Shown: positions 1 through 7,069 of the stretch, piece after piece
Position numbering within the stretch: the first letter of the stretch is position 1
Layout: each line of letters begins with the position of its first letter
Assembly (NCBI GenBank): GCA_946479615.1
Contig: CAMLGR010000174.1
Span: 1-8,959 of the forward strand
Length of the DNA: 8,959 nucleotides
DNA from: an uncultured Bacteroidota bacterium
Lineage (GTDB): Bacteria > Bacteroidota > Bacteroidia > Chitinophagales > Chitinophagaceae
Direction: 5' to 3'
Notes under the pieces: model-generated
What the model was told of the DNA's origin: nothing
Databases searched by the model: none
What the model saw: the letters and a program-made list of their open reading frames with translations, nothing else
Made by a program: the position numbers and the translations under genes

Positions 1-617
1 AGGCAATCATTAAATAGCTTTAACCATTCTTTATTCTCATCCCTGTCTTTATCCGTGACCATTGCAGCAAGCGCTTTCTCACCATACTGTTTTATTTCAT
101 TTACTTCCAGTTGCGCAAACCTGCATACACGGTAAGTGGGATGATCGAATAAACGGTTATCATCTGCGAGATGACGTTCCAGTCCTCTTGCAAAAGCCGG
201 CATCACTACATCATATAATCCCAACAGCAGTGTCTCTGCAGAAGGTGCATTCTGTATTTCATCCAATAATATATCTAATGCAGCATGTGGCGCTGCATCC
301 ATACCATAAGGCGGTTCGCGCATTTCACGTACTCTTGCGAAAAAAGGTTCTACGTGTTCGGCGAGGTAATGGGCATGCAGGGCAAAAGCCATTTTCAATT
401 CATATACCGGCATAGCGGTGATGCGGCTGGTAAGGATAATACTCAGGCGTTTGGCTGTCCAGTAATATCTTTTTAACCGGTTAACGCTTTCCGCGACGGT
501 GAGACCGCGACCGATCGCTTCCCTCATGGTATGAAGTCCTACCAGTTCCGGCAGACCCTTATACCCTTTATAATTTTCTGCGAGCATAGGCTGGTTATTA
601 GTGATAATTGTTTTCAT
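1..617 (-). CDS. Helical, possibly ferritin-like protein of unknown function (C-terminus beyond the window)
   Basis: An open frame of 205 codons runs from ATG at 617-615 to the left edge with no stop. A stop codon (TAA at 620-618) sits directly in front of the ATG, so the start cannot lie further upstream in this frame. The product has no signal peptide or membrane segment and reads as a string of amphipathic helices. Regularly spaced acidic and His residues (E73, the HxHYLAEH stretch at 81-88, E90, E98, E101, then E147/H149 and E171/E174) resemble the metal-binding helices of ferritin-like bundles, with an REPP turn at 100-103. I do not recognise a named family with certainty; ferritin-like is a by-eye fold guess. 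It starts 37 bp after the ThuA gene on the same strand and is probably cotranscribed with it. No Shine-Dalgarno sequence is present. Coding is well supported; function is not. Confidence 0.72.
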   Translation of the reverse strand, partial: MKTIITNNQPMLAENYKGYKGLPELVGLHTMREAIGRGLTVAESVNRLKRYYWTAKRLSIILTSRITAMPVYELKMAFALHAHYLAEHVEPFFARVREMREPPYGMDAAPHAALDILLDEIQNAPSAETLLLGLYDVVMPAFARGLERHLADDNRLFDHPTYRVCRFAQLEVNEIKQYGEKALAAMVTDKDRDENKEWLKLFNDC

Positions 618-654
618 TTATGGAATATCAGGGATCATTTAGCGGATCAATGAT

Positions 655-1575
655 TTATTTCTTTCGTGGCGCACAGGGTTTATCCTCCAGGTTTTTCTGA
701 AGATCGGATTCCGATGGTGTCGGCGAATTCAACCCCTGTGCAGGAATTTTTACCTGTGCGATCCATGCAATGCCATTCAATACCAGTTTGCGCACATCAT
801 CATTGGCCCAGTTCTTATGAAAGTGGCCACCGGTAAAACCAAACCCTCTTCCACCACCCGGTCTTGTAGTCACCCACGCCACATGTTGTGGTTGTCCTGC
901 TTCTGCCCGTACGTATTTATTATTTTCATGCGGACCATCTTTTCTTTCAAGCGTAGAAGCCGGTGGAATAGCAGTCAGCAACGGAGTTACATTTTTCATA
1001 CCCGGCCGGAAACGCATATGATAATACCATTCGTCGTAAATAGAAAAAGGTTTTACGCCATTGGTGACAGGATGTTTGGGCAGTTTGGTAAAGTCGGCCT
1101 GCCACATCGGATTGACAGACCAATCCATTTCAAAATAACCACCGATCCAATCCAGGAAATAATTCCCGGCCTGTTCTTTCGGAACTTCTACTGCATAATG
1201 AAGACAAGCGATCCCTACTCCTTTTTTTGCGAGTGAATCGACCTGTGCAAGGTGATCGAGCACCAAATGATAAATGCCTCCATCCATATATAACACCACA
1301 GCCGCTGCCTTATCGAATGCATGCGGATCGGAAGGCCAGCTTCCCTGGTAGACGACCGTTTCGAAGGTTCCGGGCATAGCCGCTTTTAATTCATCGGCCA
1401 GCAACAAGCATCCTGCTTTTGCTTCGTGGGCACCGGCAGGGTGACTACAGGGACCGGCAACAAACACGATCTTTTTTAAAGACTTGGCTAAACTAACCTG
1501 CGGCTTTGGATACCAGGCTATACAAAAGACAGCGAGCGACAGGAATAGTAAAATATGTTTTGTATGTTTTATCAT
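655..1575 (-). CDS. Secreted ThuA-domain (trehalose-utilisation-like) protein
   Basis: The 306-residue product has an N-terminal export signal (basic MIKHTKH, then a hydrophobic run to about residue 21, likely cleaved near the SLA at 28-30), so it should act in the periplasm or outside. It has no proper lipobox. The rest is a single ThuA domain with the class I glutamine-amidotransferase-like fold: an IVFVAG first strand (36-41), SHPAGAHE (44-51), an ACLHYAVEVP strand-turn (123-132), a YDEWYYH motif (180-186), and the closing GGRGFGFTGGHFHKNW (241-256) followed by the NGIAWIA helix (267-273). ThuA proteins are tied to sugar metabolism, but most, including secreted Bacteroidota and Planctomycetota forms, have no proven reaction. 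It follows the second MFS gene by 47 bp and precedes the helical protein by 37 bp. An exact TAnnTTTG box lies 5 nt before the ATG, so it may also have its own promoter. Family assignment is firm; substrate is unknown. Confidence 0.9.
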   Translation of the reverse strand: MIKHTKHILLFLSLAVFCIAWYPKPQVSLAKSLKKIVFVAGPCSHPAGAHEAKAGCLLLADELKAAMPGTFETVVYQGSWPSDPHAFDKAAAVVLYMDGGIYHLVLDHLAQVDSLAKKGVGIACLHYAVEVPKEQAGNYFLDWIGGYFEMDWSVNPMWQADFTKLPKHPVTNGVKPFSIYDEWYYHMRFRPGMKNVTPLLTAIPPASTLERKDGPHENNKYVRAEAGQPQHVAWVTTRPGGGRGFGFTGGHFHKNWANDDVRKLVLNGIAWIAQVKIPAQGLNSPTPSESDLQKNLEDKPCAPRKK

Positions 1576-1580
1576 GATGA

Positions 1581-1588
1581 CAAATGTA
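1581..1588 (-). promoter_or_regulatory. Putative -7 promoter element (TACATTTG) before the ThuA gene
   Basis: Read on the minus strand, TACATTTG matches the Bacteroidota -7 consensus TAnnTTTG exactly. It ends 5 nt before the ThuA ATG, so transcription from it would begin at or next to the start codon and give a leaderless mRNA. I see no TTTG/TTG element near -33, which lowers confidence. Confidence 0.3.
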
Positions 1589-1622
1589 ATTAACCGCTAT
1601 TGTATGATTAATTTGGTATTAC

Positions 1623-2894
1623 TCAATGTGGCAAGGTAGCTGCCAGTTTATTTTTCGATCTTCCCATATAAAAGTACAACGCTCCGAATGCAACAATCAG
1701 GATCAAGGGGATGACCAAAGTGAGTTGCAATATTTCAGGACCGGCTAAACTTTTGGCCTGCTCCAGTGTAGCAGCTTCCAAAGATCCTTCCGGTGCTTTC
1801 AAATAAGTATCGGGTGCGTCTGCGGGCAAATGTTTTATCACCAGGCTATCATAATATTTTCCCATAATGAGTGTGAAAACGGATACGGCAAATGTTCCTG
1901 CACCACCCATCAGGTTCATACCCAATGCACCGGAACGGGGAATATATTCTGCCACGAAACCGAGCATGGTTGGCCAGAGATAACAAACACCGATACCAAA
2001 GATCACCGCACCGAAAAAGATAGCATTGCCCGAAAGCGAACTTAATAAATACAGGCCAAGCGCTGCGAAAAGAATAGAGATGAGTAAAACACCCTGCGGC
2101 GATAGCTTATGCACGATCGGTCCGGCCAATCCCCTGCCGATAACCATGATCCCCGAAGTAAGCGTTAATATGAGTATCGCATTATCGATCACATTTTTCA
2201 ACAACAACACGATCCATTGTCCCGTGAACAATTCCGTGATCGCCGTACCGAACATACAGACGAACATGAAGATGAATAAAGGTGAAAGTACGGCTTTGTA
2301 CATGTCTTTGGTACTATAGCCCGATGATACTCTTTCTGTGACAGGGAAATCCAGTTTTGAAAACATATATCCGTAGATAAGCGTAGGTATGATCATGACG
2401 GCTACCTGGATCTGCCAGCCCCATCCTATTTTATTAAATAAAAGCACCAGTAAACTTCCCAGTACGATACCTCCGGGAAACCACAGGTGAAAATGATTAA
2501 GCTTTGTTGTTTTGTTACCCGGGTAAAGCGCTGTTACCAATGGGTTGCAGGCTGCTTCGACCGTACCATTTGCAATACCCACCAGTAAGGTGGAAATAAA
2601 CAGGCTCCAGTATCCCTGGGCAAAAGCAGTTAATGCGATCCCTAATAAATGAAATAAGAAAGCCAGTACCATCAGGCGTTTCATACCAATGATATCGACG
2701 ATGAATCCACCGATAATGATGGCCAGCGGGAAACCCCAGAAAGCCGTAGCTGTAATAGCACCCAGCTGTGCCGTGTTAAGCTGGAAGTCTACTCCCAACC
2801 TGTTGAGTATACCGGCTCTTATCCCAAAAGAAAGGGCCGTTACAAACATAGCCAGGCAGCTTGCTGCAAATAACTGACCGCGATTAATATTCAT
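1623..2894 (-). CDS. MFS transporter, FucP/FHS-like (probable sugar or small-metabolite permease)
   Basis: This is a 423-residue, about 12-helix inner-membrane protein of the major facilitator superfamily. The N-terminal half carries MFS motif A in the loop after helix 2 (GGFIVDIIGMKRL, 62-74), a VEAACNPL segment in helix 4 (112-119) and NHFHLWFPGG (133-142). The last two recall the fucose/glucose/galactose:H+ symporter (FHS, FucP-type) branch, which mostly carries sugars by proton symport. A soluble loop at about 185-200 separates the halves, and the C-terminus is short and basic (RSKNKL). It is the first gene after the 340-bp gap at 2895-3234 and is followed by the ThuA gene at 47 bp, consistent with one transcript. 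It is clearly not a duplicate of the other MFS gene in the window: lengths are alike but the motifs differ. The MFS call is firm, the FHS placement moderate, the substrate unknown. Confidence 0.9.
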   Translation of the reverse strand: MNINRGQLFAASCLAMFVTALSFGIRAGILNRLGVDFQLNTAQLGAITATAFWGFPLAIIIGGFIVDIIGMKRLMVLAFLFHLLGIALTAFAQGYWSLFISTLLVGIANGTVEAACNPLVTALYPGNKTTKLNHFHLWFPGGIVLGSLLVLLFNKIGWGWQIQVAVMIIPTLIYGYMFSKLDFPVTERVSSGYSTKDMYKAVLSPLFIFMFVCMFGTAITELFTGQWIVLLLKNVIDNAILILTLTSGIMVIGRGLAGPIVHKLSPQGVLLISILFAALGLYLLSSLSGNAIFFGAVIFGIGVCYLWPTMLGFVAEYIPRSGALGMNLMGGAGTFAVSVFTLIMGKYYDSLVIKHLPADAPDTYLKAPEGSLEAATLEQAKSLAGPEILQLTLVIPLILIVAFGALYFYMGRSKNKLAATLPH

Positions 2895-3085
2895 ATCTTA
2901 AAAGAGTTTGCAAGTTGACAATCGTTGTTTGAATAAATAATAAACAGCACTCATCGTTACCGGTGATACAGCTATTATTGATTGAATTATGGTAATGCAA
3001 TAGCAGCCGGTTCATTCACCGGTGCTGGTATCGAACTTATAAATAGCAGCTGCGCACTGCTGCCTGGGAACAGAGGATCCTGTAT

Positions 3086-3093
3086 CAAATATA
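3086..3093 (-). promoter_or_regulatory. Putative -7 promoter element (TATATTTG) upstream of the second MFS gene
   Basis: On the minus strand TATATTTG matches the Bacteroidota TAnnTTTG element exactly. It lies between the terminator of the upstream fusion gene and the MFS start, where a promoter for the MFS2-ThuA-helical-protein unit would be expected. Use of it would give a leader of roughly 185 nt. No clear TTTG is found 17-23 nt upstream, and AT-rich 8-mers of this kind occur by chance. Confidence 0.28.
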
Positions 3094-3172
3094 ATTTTGG
3101 TTTATGCCTGTCAGCACACCTATTTTGTTCATTCCTGATATTTTCTTTCACACAAATGATACCCTGTAATGC

Positions 3173-3211
3173 AAACGGGCAACGGTAAGTATTTACCGTT
3201 GCCCGTTTTTT
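3173..3211. terminator. Strong intrinsic terminator hairpin after the fusion gene, palindromic and possibly bidirectional
   Basis: A perfect 16-bp stem (AAACGGGCAACGGTAA at 3173-3188 pairing with 3193-3208) closes a 4-nt loop. On the plus strand the stem runs into six T residues (3206-3211). On the minus strand, the direction of the fusion gene ending 24 bp away, the same stem ends in TTT and then GCATT, so the U-tract is short but the GC-rich stem is still strong. Since no plus-strand gene lies upstream, its natural customer is the minus-strand MFS1-fusion transcript. Confidence 0.8.
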
Positions 3212-3234
3212 ATACAACAGGTGTCAATTGATCA

Positions 3235-5556
3235 TTACGCCAGTCTTGCAAAACCTACTTGCTGTTTCGTGGCCGACAACTGATCGGCGAGAATGACTGC
3301 TTCTACTTCTTTCAATACGATATCGAGCATATCCAGCAATTCCTGTATATGATGATCCTGGTGTGCCAGCATCAGGTAAAATACCGAAGAAGCCAGGATG
3401 CCGCGTTCATGCATTTTCTGTACATATAGTTTCTGTGCTGCCGGTGTTTTATCACCTAACTGGAAAGTCAGTGTTGGCGTGGAAGGCAATCCACCCACTA
3501 CCAGTTTGCAGGCGGGATAACGGACGGCAATCTCCTTCATTGATTTTTGAAGGGCCAATCCTTTTTTCCAGACGGTCTCCTGTACATTCAACTGTTTCAT
3601 CTTTTTCAACACCGCCAATGCAGCTGCCGTGCCAACACCATCCGTCCAATAACTGGAAGAGATAAAACTATCATTTGCTTCATTCATTACCTCATCACGG
3701 CCAATGATAGCGGCGAAAGGAAATCCATTACCCATTGCCTTTGCATACACAACAATGTCAGGATCCACATTTGTGCGGGATAATGCTCCCGGGAAACCAT
3801 AACGCAACCCGCTGGTGATCTCATCCACTACAAAGACAGCACCTTTTGCACGGCATTTCGCAGCTGCTTTTTCCAGGAAATCATCTTTCGGTTCCTGCGA
3901 ACGCATCGGTTCCATTACAATAGCCGCTAAGTTGCCATCCAGTTTTTCCAATGCCGCATCGAGCGATGCGGGGTCATTGTATTTAAAAGGAACAGAAGTA
4001 CCGAGCAATTCACGCGGCACACCTTTCGGTTGGAGACCCGGTAATAAATGTCCATCGAGTGCATTGCTTTCACCAAGGTTCGCGGCGAGATACCAGTCAT
4101 GCCAGCCATGATAACCACAAAATGCAATACCACTTTTTCCTGTTGCTGCCCTGGCAATTCTTACAGCAACCGCCATCGCTTCGCCACCACTTCTTGCATA
4201 CCGCACTTTACCGGCCCAGGGATGCAGGTCGATCAGGGTCTCTGCCAGTTCCACTTCCTGCGGATTGACCAATGTACTATAGGTTCCTACTGTCAATCTT
4301 CTTCTTACGGCTGCTGTTACATCAGGATCGGCATAGCCAAGCAATACAGCACCGATGCCACCGGCGAAATCAAGATAGCGGCGGTCCTGCATATCCCATA
4401 CTTCGCAACCGGAGCTGCGCGAAAAATAAGAGGGCCATCCGGTATCGAACATTTCTGCGCGCTTGGATAATAATCCTGTACCACCCGAAATTACCTGGCG
4501 CGCGCGTTGCCATAATTCATTTCCGGTCGGTTCTTTTGGTACTGCTTCGGCAGGAAGAAAAGGTTTGAGCAGCCGGAGTGCATTGTTCAGAAAAATATCT
4601 TTGATATCACCGGAGGTCAGTCCTGCATCTTCACTCAGTTCACGAAGATTGAGTAATGATTCGATACCTACCAATGTCATTTCATTTTCGGTAGCTGCTT
4701 TATCGGCATTCTTTATCGCTTCGGGGAACAGCCAGTAAAAAAGAGAGCCGGTTGTTACGCAACGACCTCTTGCTTCACTCACTGCAAAATCAGATCCCCA
4801 TAAAATACGACGCGGCCCTAATGCTTCGAGCACTGCGCGGAAAGATTCCGTTTCACAAACAGCGGAGGTATCAACCACTACATTATCCAGGTCAGCGATG
4901 GTATGCAACCCATTGCGGGCATTGCGGTAATTAAAACTGCGGGCAATATGGGCAAGCACCAATTGCATCTTCGGGTACTTGCGGCACAGTCTTCTTAACT
5001 CACGCTGGTTATCTTCATCGTCGATAGCGCCATTGCGAACGATATGCAGCATCATGATCCCGCGCGTTTCATCCAATATCTCCCACATCCATTCGGGAGC
5101 AAATTCGATCAGTGATGCGTTCATGGTATCCGGGCGATCGGCATATACATGATACACTTTTATACCACAATAAATGCCGGCACGTAACTGATCGGCGACC
5201 AGTTGGGGGTCATCCCAGGGAGCGACAACTTTCAATGCGCGACTAAGCGACGATCCGTTTGTCTTTGTTTCTTCCAGTACAAACTGGTTCATCTCATCGC
5301 GTTTGGCCGTTTTGTGCGGCATACCGAAATACAATCCATGAATTGTTTTGGCCGGCATGTACCTTAATAAGGCTTCGCGATGTTCTTTACAACCCAACCG
5401 GCCGCCTTTATTGATCCAGCCCCATGCTTCGGGAGCGAAATGACTGGGCTCATAAGGATGCGTATGAATATCATAAATCTCGTCGGGTATGAATCCATCA
5501 AGGCGGGTAGAGATAAGATGACGATCACGATCACTTAATTCATATTCATATATCAT
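3235..5556 (-). CDS. Fusion enzyme: N-terminal amidohydrolase-2 domain + C-terminal class III (GSA aminomutase-like) aminotransferase
   Basis: One uninterrupted 773-codon frame joins two enzymes. Residues about 25-335 form an amidohydrolase-2 (PF04909-type) TIM barrel with the expected metal ligands: HTH at 31-33, K133 in GIKVYH, H171, H203 in LAHIARSF, and D256 in WGSDF. That family includes hydrolases, lactonases and ACMSD-type decarboxylases. A Pro-rich linker (about 332-345) leads to residues about 346-773, a full-length fold-type I PLP enzyme like glutamate-1-semialdehyde aminomutase. It shows SGGEA (456-460) for the PLP phosphate, GYHGWHDW (481-488) stacking on the ring, DEITSG (578-583) contacting the pyridine nitrogen, and K606 in YAKAMGNG as the Schiff-base lysine. 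Both active sites look intact and there is no signal peptide, so the enzyme should be cytoplasmic. It starts 38 bp after the first MFS gene and is probably cotranscribed. It is unlikely to be the heme-pathway aminomutase, because that enzyme lacks the barrel; the reaction and substrate are unknown. Domain calls are firm. Confidence 0.93.
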   Translation of the reverse strand: MIYEYELSDRDRHLISTRLDGFIPDEIYDIHTHPYEPSHFAPEAWGWINKGGRLGCKEHREALLRYMPAKTIHGLYFGMPHKTAKRDEMNQFVLEETKTNGSSLSRALKVVAPWDDPQLVADQLRAGIYCGIKVYHVYADRPDTMNASLIEFAPEWMWEILDETRGIMMLHIVRNGAIDDEDNQRELRRLCRKYPKMQLVLAHIARSFNYRNARNGLHTIADLDNVVVDTSAVCETESFRAVLEALGPRRILWGSDFAVSEARGRCVTTGSLFYWLFPEAIKNADKAATENEMTLVGIESLLNLRELSEDAGLTSGDIKDIFLNNALRLLKPFLPAEAVPKEPTGNELWQRARQVISGGTGLLSKRAEMFDTGWPSYFSRSSGCEVWDMQDRRYLDFAGGIGAVLLGYADPDVTAAVRRRLTVGTYSTLVNPQEVELAETLIDLHPWAGKVRYARSGGEAMAVAVRIARAATGKSGIAFCGYHGWHDWYLAANLGESNALDGHLLPGLQPKGVPRELLGTSVPFKYNDPASLDAALEKLDGNLAAIVMEPMRSQEPKDDFLEKAAAKCRAKGAVFVVDEITSGLRYGFPGALSRTNVDPDIVVYAKAMGNGFPFAAIIGRDEVMNEANDSFISSSYWTDGVGTAAALAVLKKMKQLNVQETVWKKGLALQKSMKEIAVRYPACKLVVGGLPSTPTLTFQLGDKTPAAQKLYVQKMHERGILASSVFYLMLAHQDHHIQELLDMLDIVLKEVEAVILADQLSATKQQVGFARLA

Positions 5557-5594
5557 GTCAATCGAAAATTTATTTATAGTTACCTGATAATATA

Positions 5595-6863
5595 TTACAA
5601 CTCATTACCCGCATCGGGCCGGTTCTTCGCCTTTATCATGTACAAGATGATGGCGCAGATCAGCATACTGATCGATGCCGTTTTGAAAATATTGGACAGG
5701 TTCACATGTGCATCGCGCAATACCCCTCCTGCATATAATCCTATTCCGCCTACAATACAGGAAAACATATTCAGTATACCGATCGCGGTGGCACGATAAC
5801 GTTTATCGGTGATCATACATATAATGGGCATCATATTCACGTCGCTGGATACCCGTGTGATCCCATAGATCATAAAACAAATAATAACAAGCGCAAGTAT
5901 CCCTGTAGTGCCGGCAACAAAAACAGCAGGCGCGGCGATACAAAGACCGATGACCGGCAGTAATATTCTTGCACGGGGATTGATACGGCTCCACCTGTCG
6001 GAAAGGTATCCTCCGACAATGGCCCCCACCAGTGTAGCAGGATGCAGGTATCCTGTTGCATACACACCCGCCAGTGTCTGCGTAAGACTGAACTTCTCTT
6101 TATAATAAGTGGGCAGCCAGCCGGCGATCAGCCAGCCAACGATTCCCAGTAATCCATAAAATGAAAGCAGCAGGATAAAATCCCTTTTACTGAACAGGTC
6201 CTTTATTGCTGTAAAGAAATTTATTTTCTTAACAGGCTCTTCTTCGGCGACAGGCGTTTGAACCCGTGGTGCATCTTTCAATGCAAATATCAGGATCACT
6301 GCATAGGAAACGCCAACAATGCCGAATACACTGAAAGCGTATGACCAGTTATGTTCTTCAGCGATCCAGCCACCGAGAAAACCAAGACTTTGTCCTATCA
6401 TAATACCTGCCATATGAATACCGGTTGCCAGTGAACGGGTGGGCCCGCGGTGATAATCGACCACCAATGCAAAAGCCGCAGGAATATAACAGGCTTCGCT
6501 GATCCCCATCAATGCACGGGTAGCAAGAAGTTGATTGAAGGTAGTTGCATGAGCGGTAAGCCAGGTAACGACGGACCACACCAGCAGGCTTACTATAATA
6601 ACACGGCTGCGGCTGAAACGATCGGCAAAGAAACCTGCGACAGGACTTAATATACCATAGATCCAGAGAAATACGGAAGTAAGCAATCCAAATTGTCCAT
6701 CGCTCATCGGTATCGCTTCACGGATGGAAACACGCATGGTAGTAATCATCATCCGGTCGAGATAATTCAAACAACCTACCACGCATAATAAAGCGACGAC
6801 AAGCCAGGCCCCTTTGGGTAAATTCGATACTGATCTCTTGAAAACGGATGGGGCTGATAGCAT
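5595..6863 (-). CDS. MFS transporter, ACS/Spinster-like
   Basis: A 422-residue, about 12-helix inner-membrane carrier. Features visible are NYLDR in helix 1 (33-37), motif A in the first cytoplasmic loop (GFFADRFSRSR, 77-87), RALMGISEACYIPAA in helix 4 (116-130), and a charged central loop at about 200-220 (RVQTPVAEEEP, then KK) between the two six-helix halves. The NY.DR helix-1 motif and the helix-4 arrangement are typical of anion:cation symporter and Spinster-like MFS members, which move organic acids, sugar acids or lipids. It is the first gene of the minus-strand cluster. An exact TACATTTG box ends 4 nt before the ATG. The fusion enzyme follows at 38 bp, so the carrier probably imports that enzyme's substrate or exports its product (inference). 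No in-frame Met is available before residue 38, which supports the chosen start. Confidence 0.9.
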   Translation of the reverse strand: MLSAPSVFKRSVSNLPKGAWLVVALLCVVGCLNYLDRMMITTMRVSIREAIPMSDGQFGLLTSVFLWIYGILSPVAGFFADRFSRSRVIIVSLLVWSVVTWLTAHATTFNQLLATRALMGISEACYIPAAFALVVDYHRGPTRSLATGIHMAGIMIGQSLGFLGGWIAEEHNWSYAFSVFGIVGVSYAVILIFALKDAPRVQTPVAEEEPVKKINFFTAIKDLFSKRDFILLLSFYGLLGIVGWLIAGWLPTYYKEKFSLTQTLAGVYATGYLHPATLVGAIVGGYLSDRWSRINPRARILLPVIGLCIAAPAVFVAGTTGILALVIICFMIYGITRVSSDVNMMPIICMITDKRYRATAIGILNMFSCIVGGIGLYAGGVLRDAHVNLSNIFKTASISMLICAIILYMIKAKNRPDAGNEL

Positions 6864-6867
6864 TATG

Positions 6868-6875
6868 CAAATGTA
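6868..6875 (-). promoter_or_regulatory. Putative -7 promoter element (TACATTTG) before the first MFS gene
   Basis: The minus-strand 8-mer TACATTTG is an exact TAnnTTTG match and ends 4 nt before the MFS start codon. If used, its TTTG would sit around -7 relative to the A of the ATG, predicting a leaderless transcript. No TTG is seen near -33. The same 8-mer stands 5 nt before the ThuA gene. Confidence 0.33.
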
Positions 6876-6928
6876 TTTGTTATGGATGAGTTCGGACAGT
6901 TAACATTCTGTACATGATCATTCAAATT

Positions 6929-6936
6929 TAATTTTG
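6929..6936 (+). promoter_or_regulatory. Putative -7 promoter element (TAATTTTG) for scoAB
   Basis: TAATTTTG matches TAnnTTTG exactly on the plus strand in the divergent intergenic region. A TTCTG sequence at 6906-6910, with an 18-nt gap, could serve as a weak -33 element. Transcription would start near 6943 and leave a leader of about 127 nt before scoA. A second, imperfect candidate (TATTTTTC at 6979-6986, with TTG at 6960-6962) lies closer to the gene. Neither is proven. Confidence 0.33.
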
Positions 6937-7050
6937 ATTGTTATCGGGCTCCGGAACTATTGTATACGTTTCTGGTACTATTTTTCACAGGGATTGTTGC
7001 TTTGCTACGAAATAAATTACTTCGCATTTTATTATCCAACGATCAATTGA

Positions 7051-7063
7051 AGTAACAGTTACT
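7051..7063. promoter_or_regulatory. 13-bp palindrome (AGTAAC-A-GTTACT) just upstream of scoA, possible operator
   Basis: A perfect 6-bp inverted repeat around a single central A lies 6 nt before the scoA start codon. The arms are symmetric enough for a dimeric regulator site, but with a 1-nt spacer they cannot form an RNA hairpin. No second copy was seen in the window and no regulator gene is present, so this is only a candidate. Confidence 0.3.
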
Positions 7064-7069
7064 GCATAT

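Larger units (their letters stand above)
2895..3234. other. Intergenic gap with terminator and possible promoter; no convincing gene
   Basis: These 340 bp lie between the stop of the fusion gene and the start of the second MFS gene. The part nearest the fusion gene holds a strong hairpin terminator. The remaining stretch of about 280 bp contains an exact TAnnTTTG box on the minus strand. Short open frames of 68 and 76 codons on the two strands overlap each other, begin or end inside the terminator stem and resemble no family I know, so I do not call them. A long untranslated leader for the MFS gene is possible. Confidence 0.6.

Noticed and set aside
62..415. Plus-strand open frame opposite the left-edge gene, and the many other frames opposite the MFS, fusion, ThuA and CoA-transferase genes
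   Set aside because: They lie wholly antisense or out of frame within genes with clear family motifs, and their translations are low-complexity or Cys/His-rich without domains.
2982..3188. Plus-strand 68-codon open frame in the intergenic gap
   Set aside because: It ends inside the terminator stem, resembles no known protein and overlaps an equally unsupported frame on the other strand.
2987..3217. Minus-strand 76-codon open frame in the same gap
   Set aside because: It starts at the base of the terminator hairpin and has no recognisable domain. Its last third has ordinary codon composition, so an old gene remnant cannot be excluded, but nothing supports a call.
3224..7050. Shared 10-mer TCAATTGATC at 3224-3233 and its complement at 7041-7050
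   Set aside because: Most of it is the short AT-rich palindrome TCAATTGA. Two occurrences in 9 kb at unrelated positions (3' of the fusion gene, 5' of scoA) are compatible with chance.
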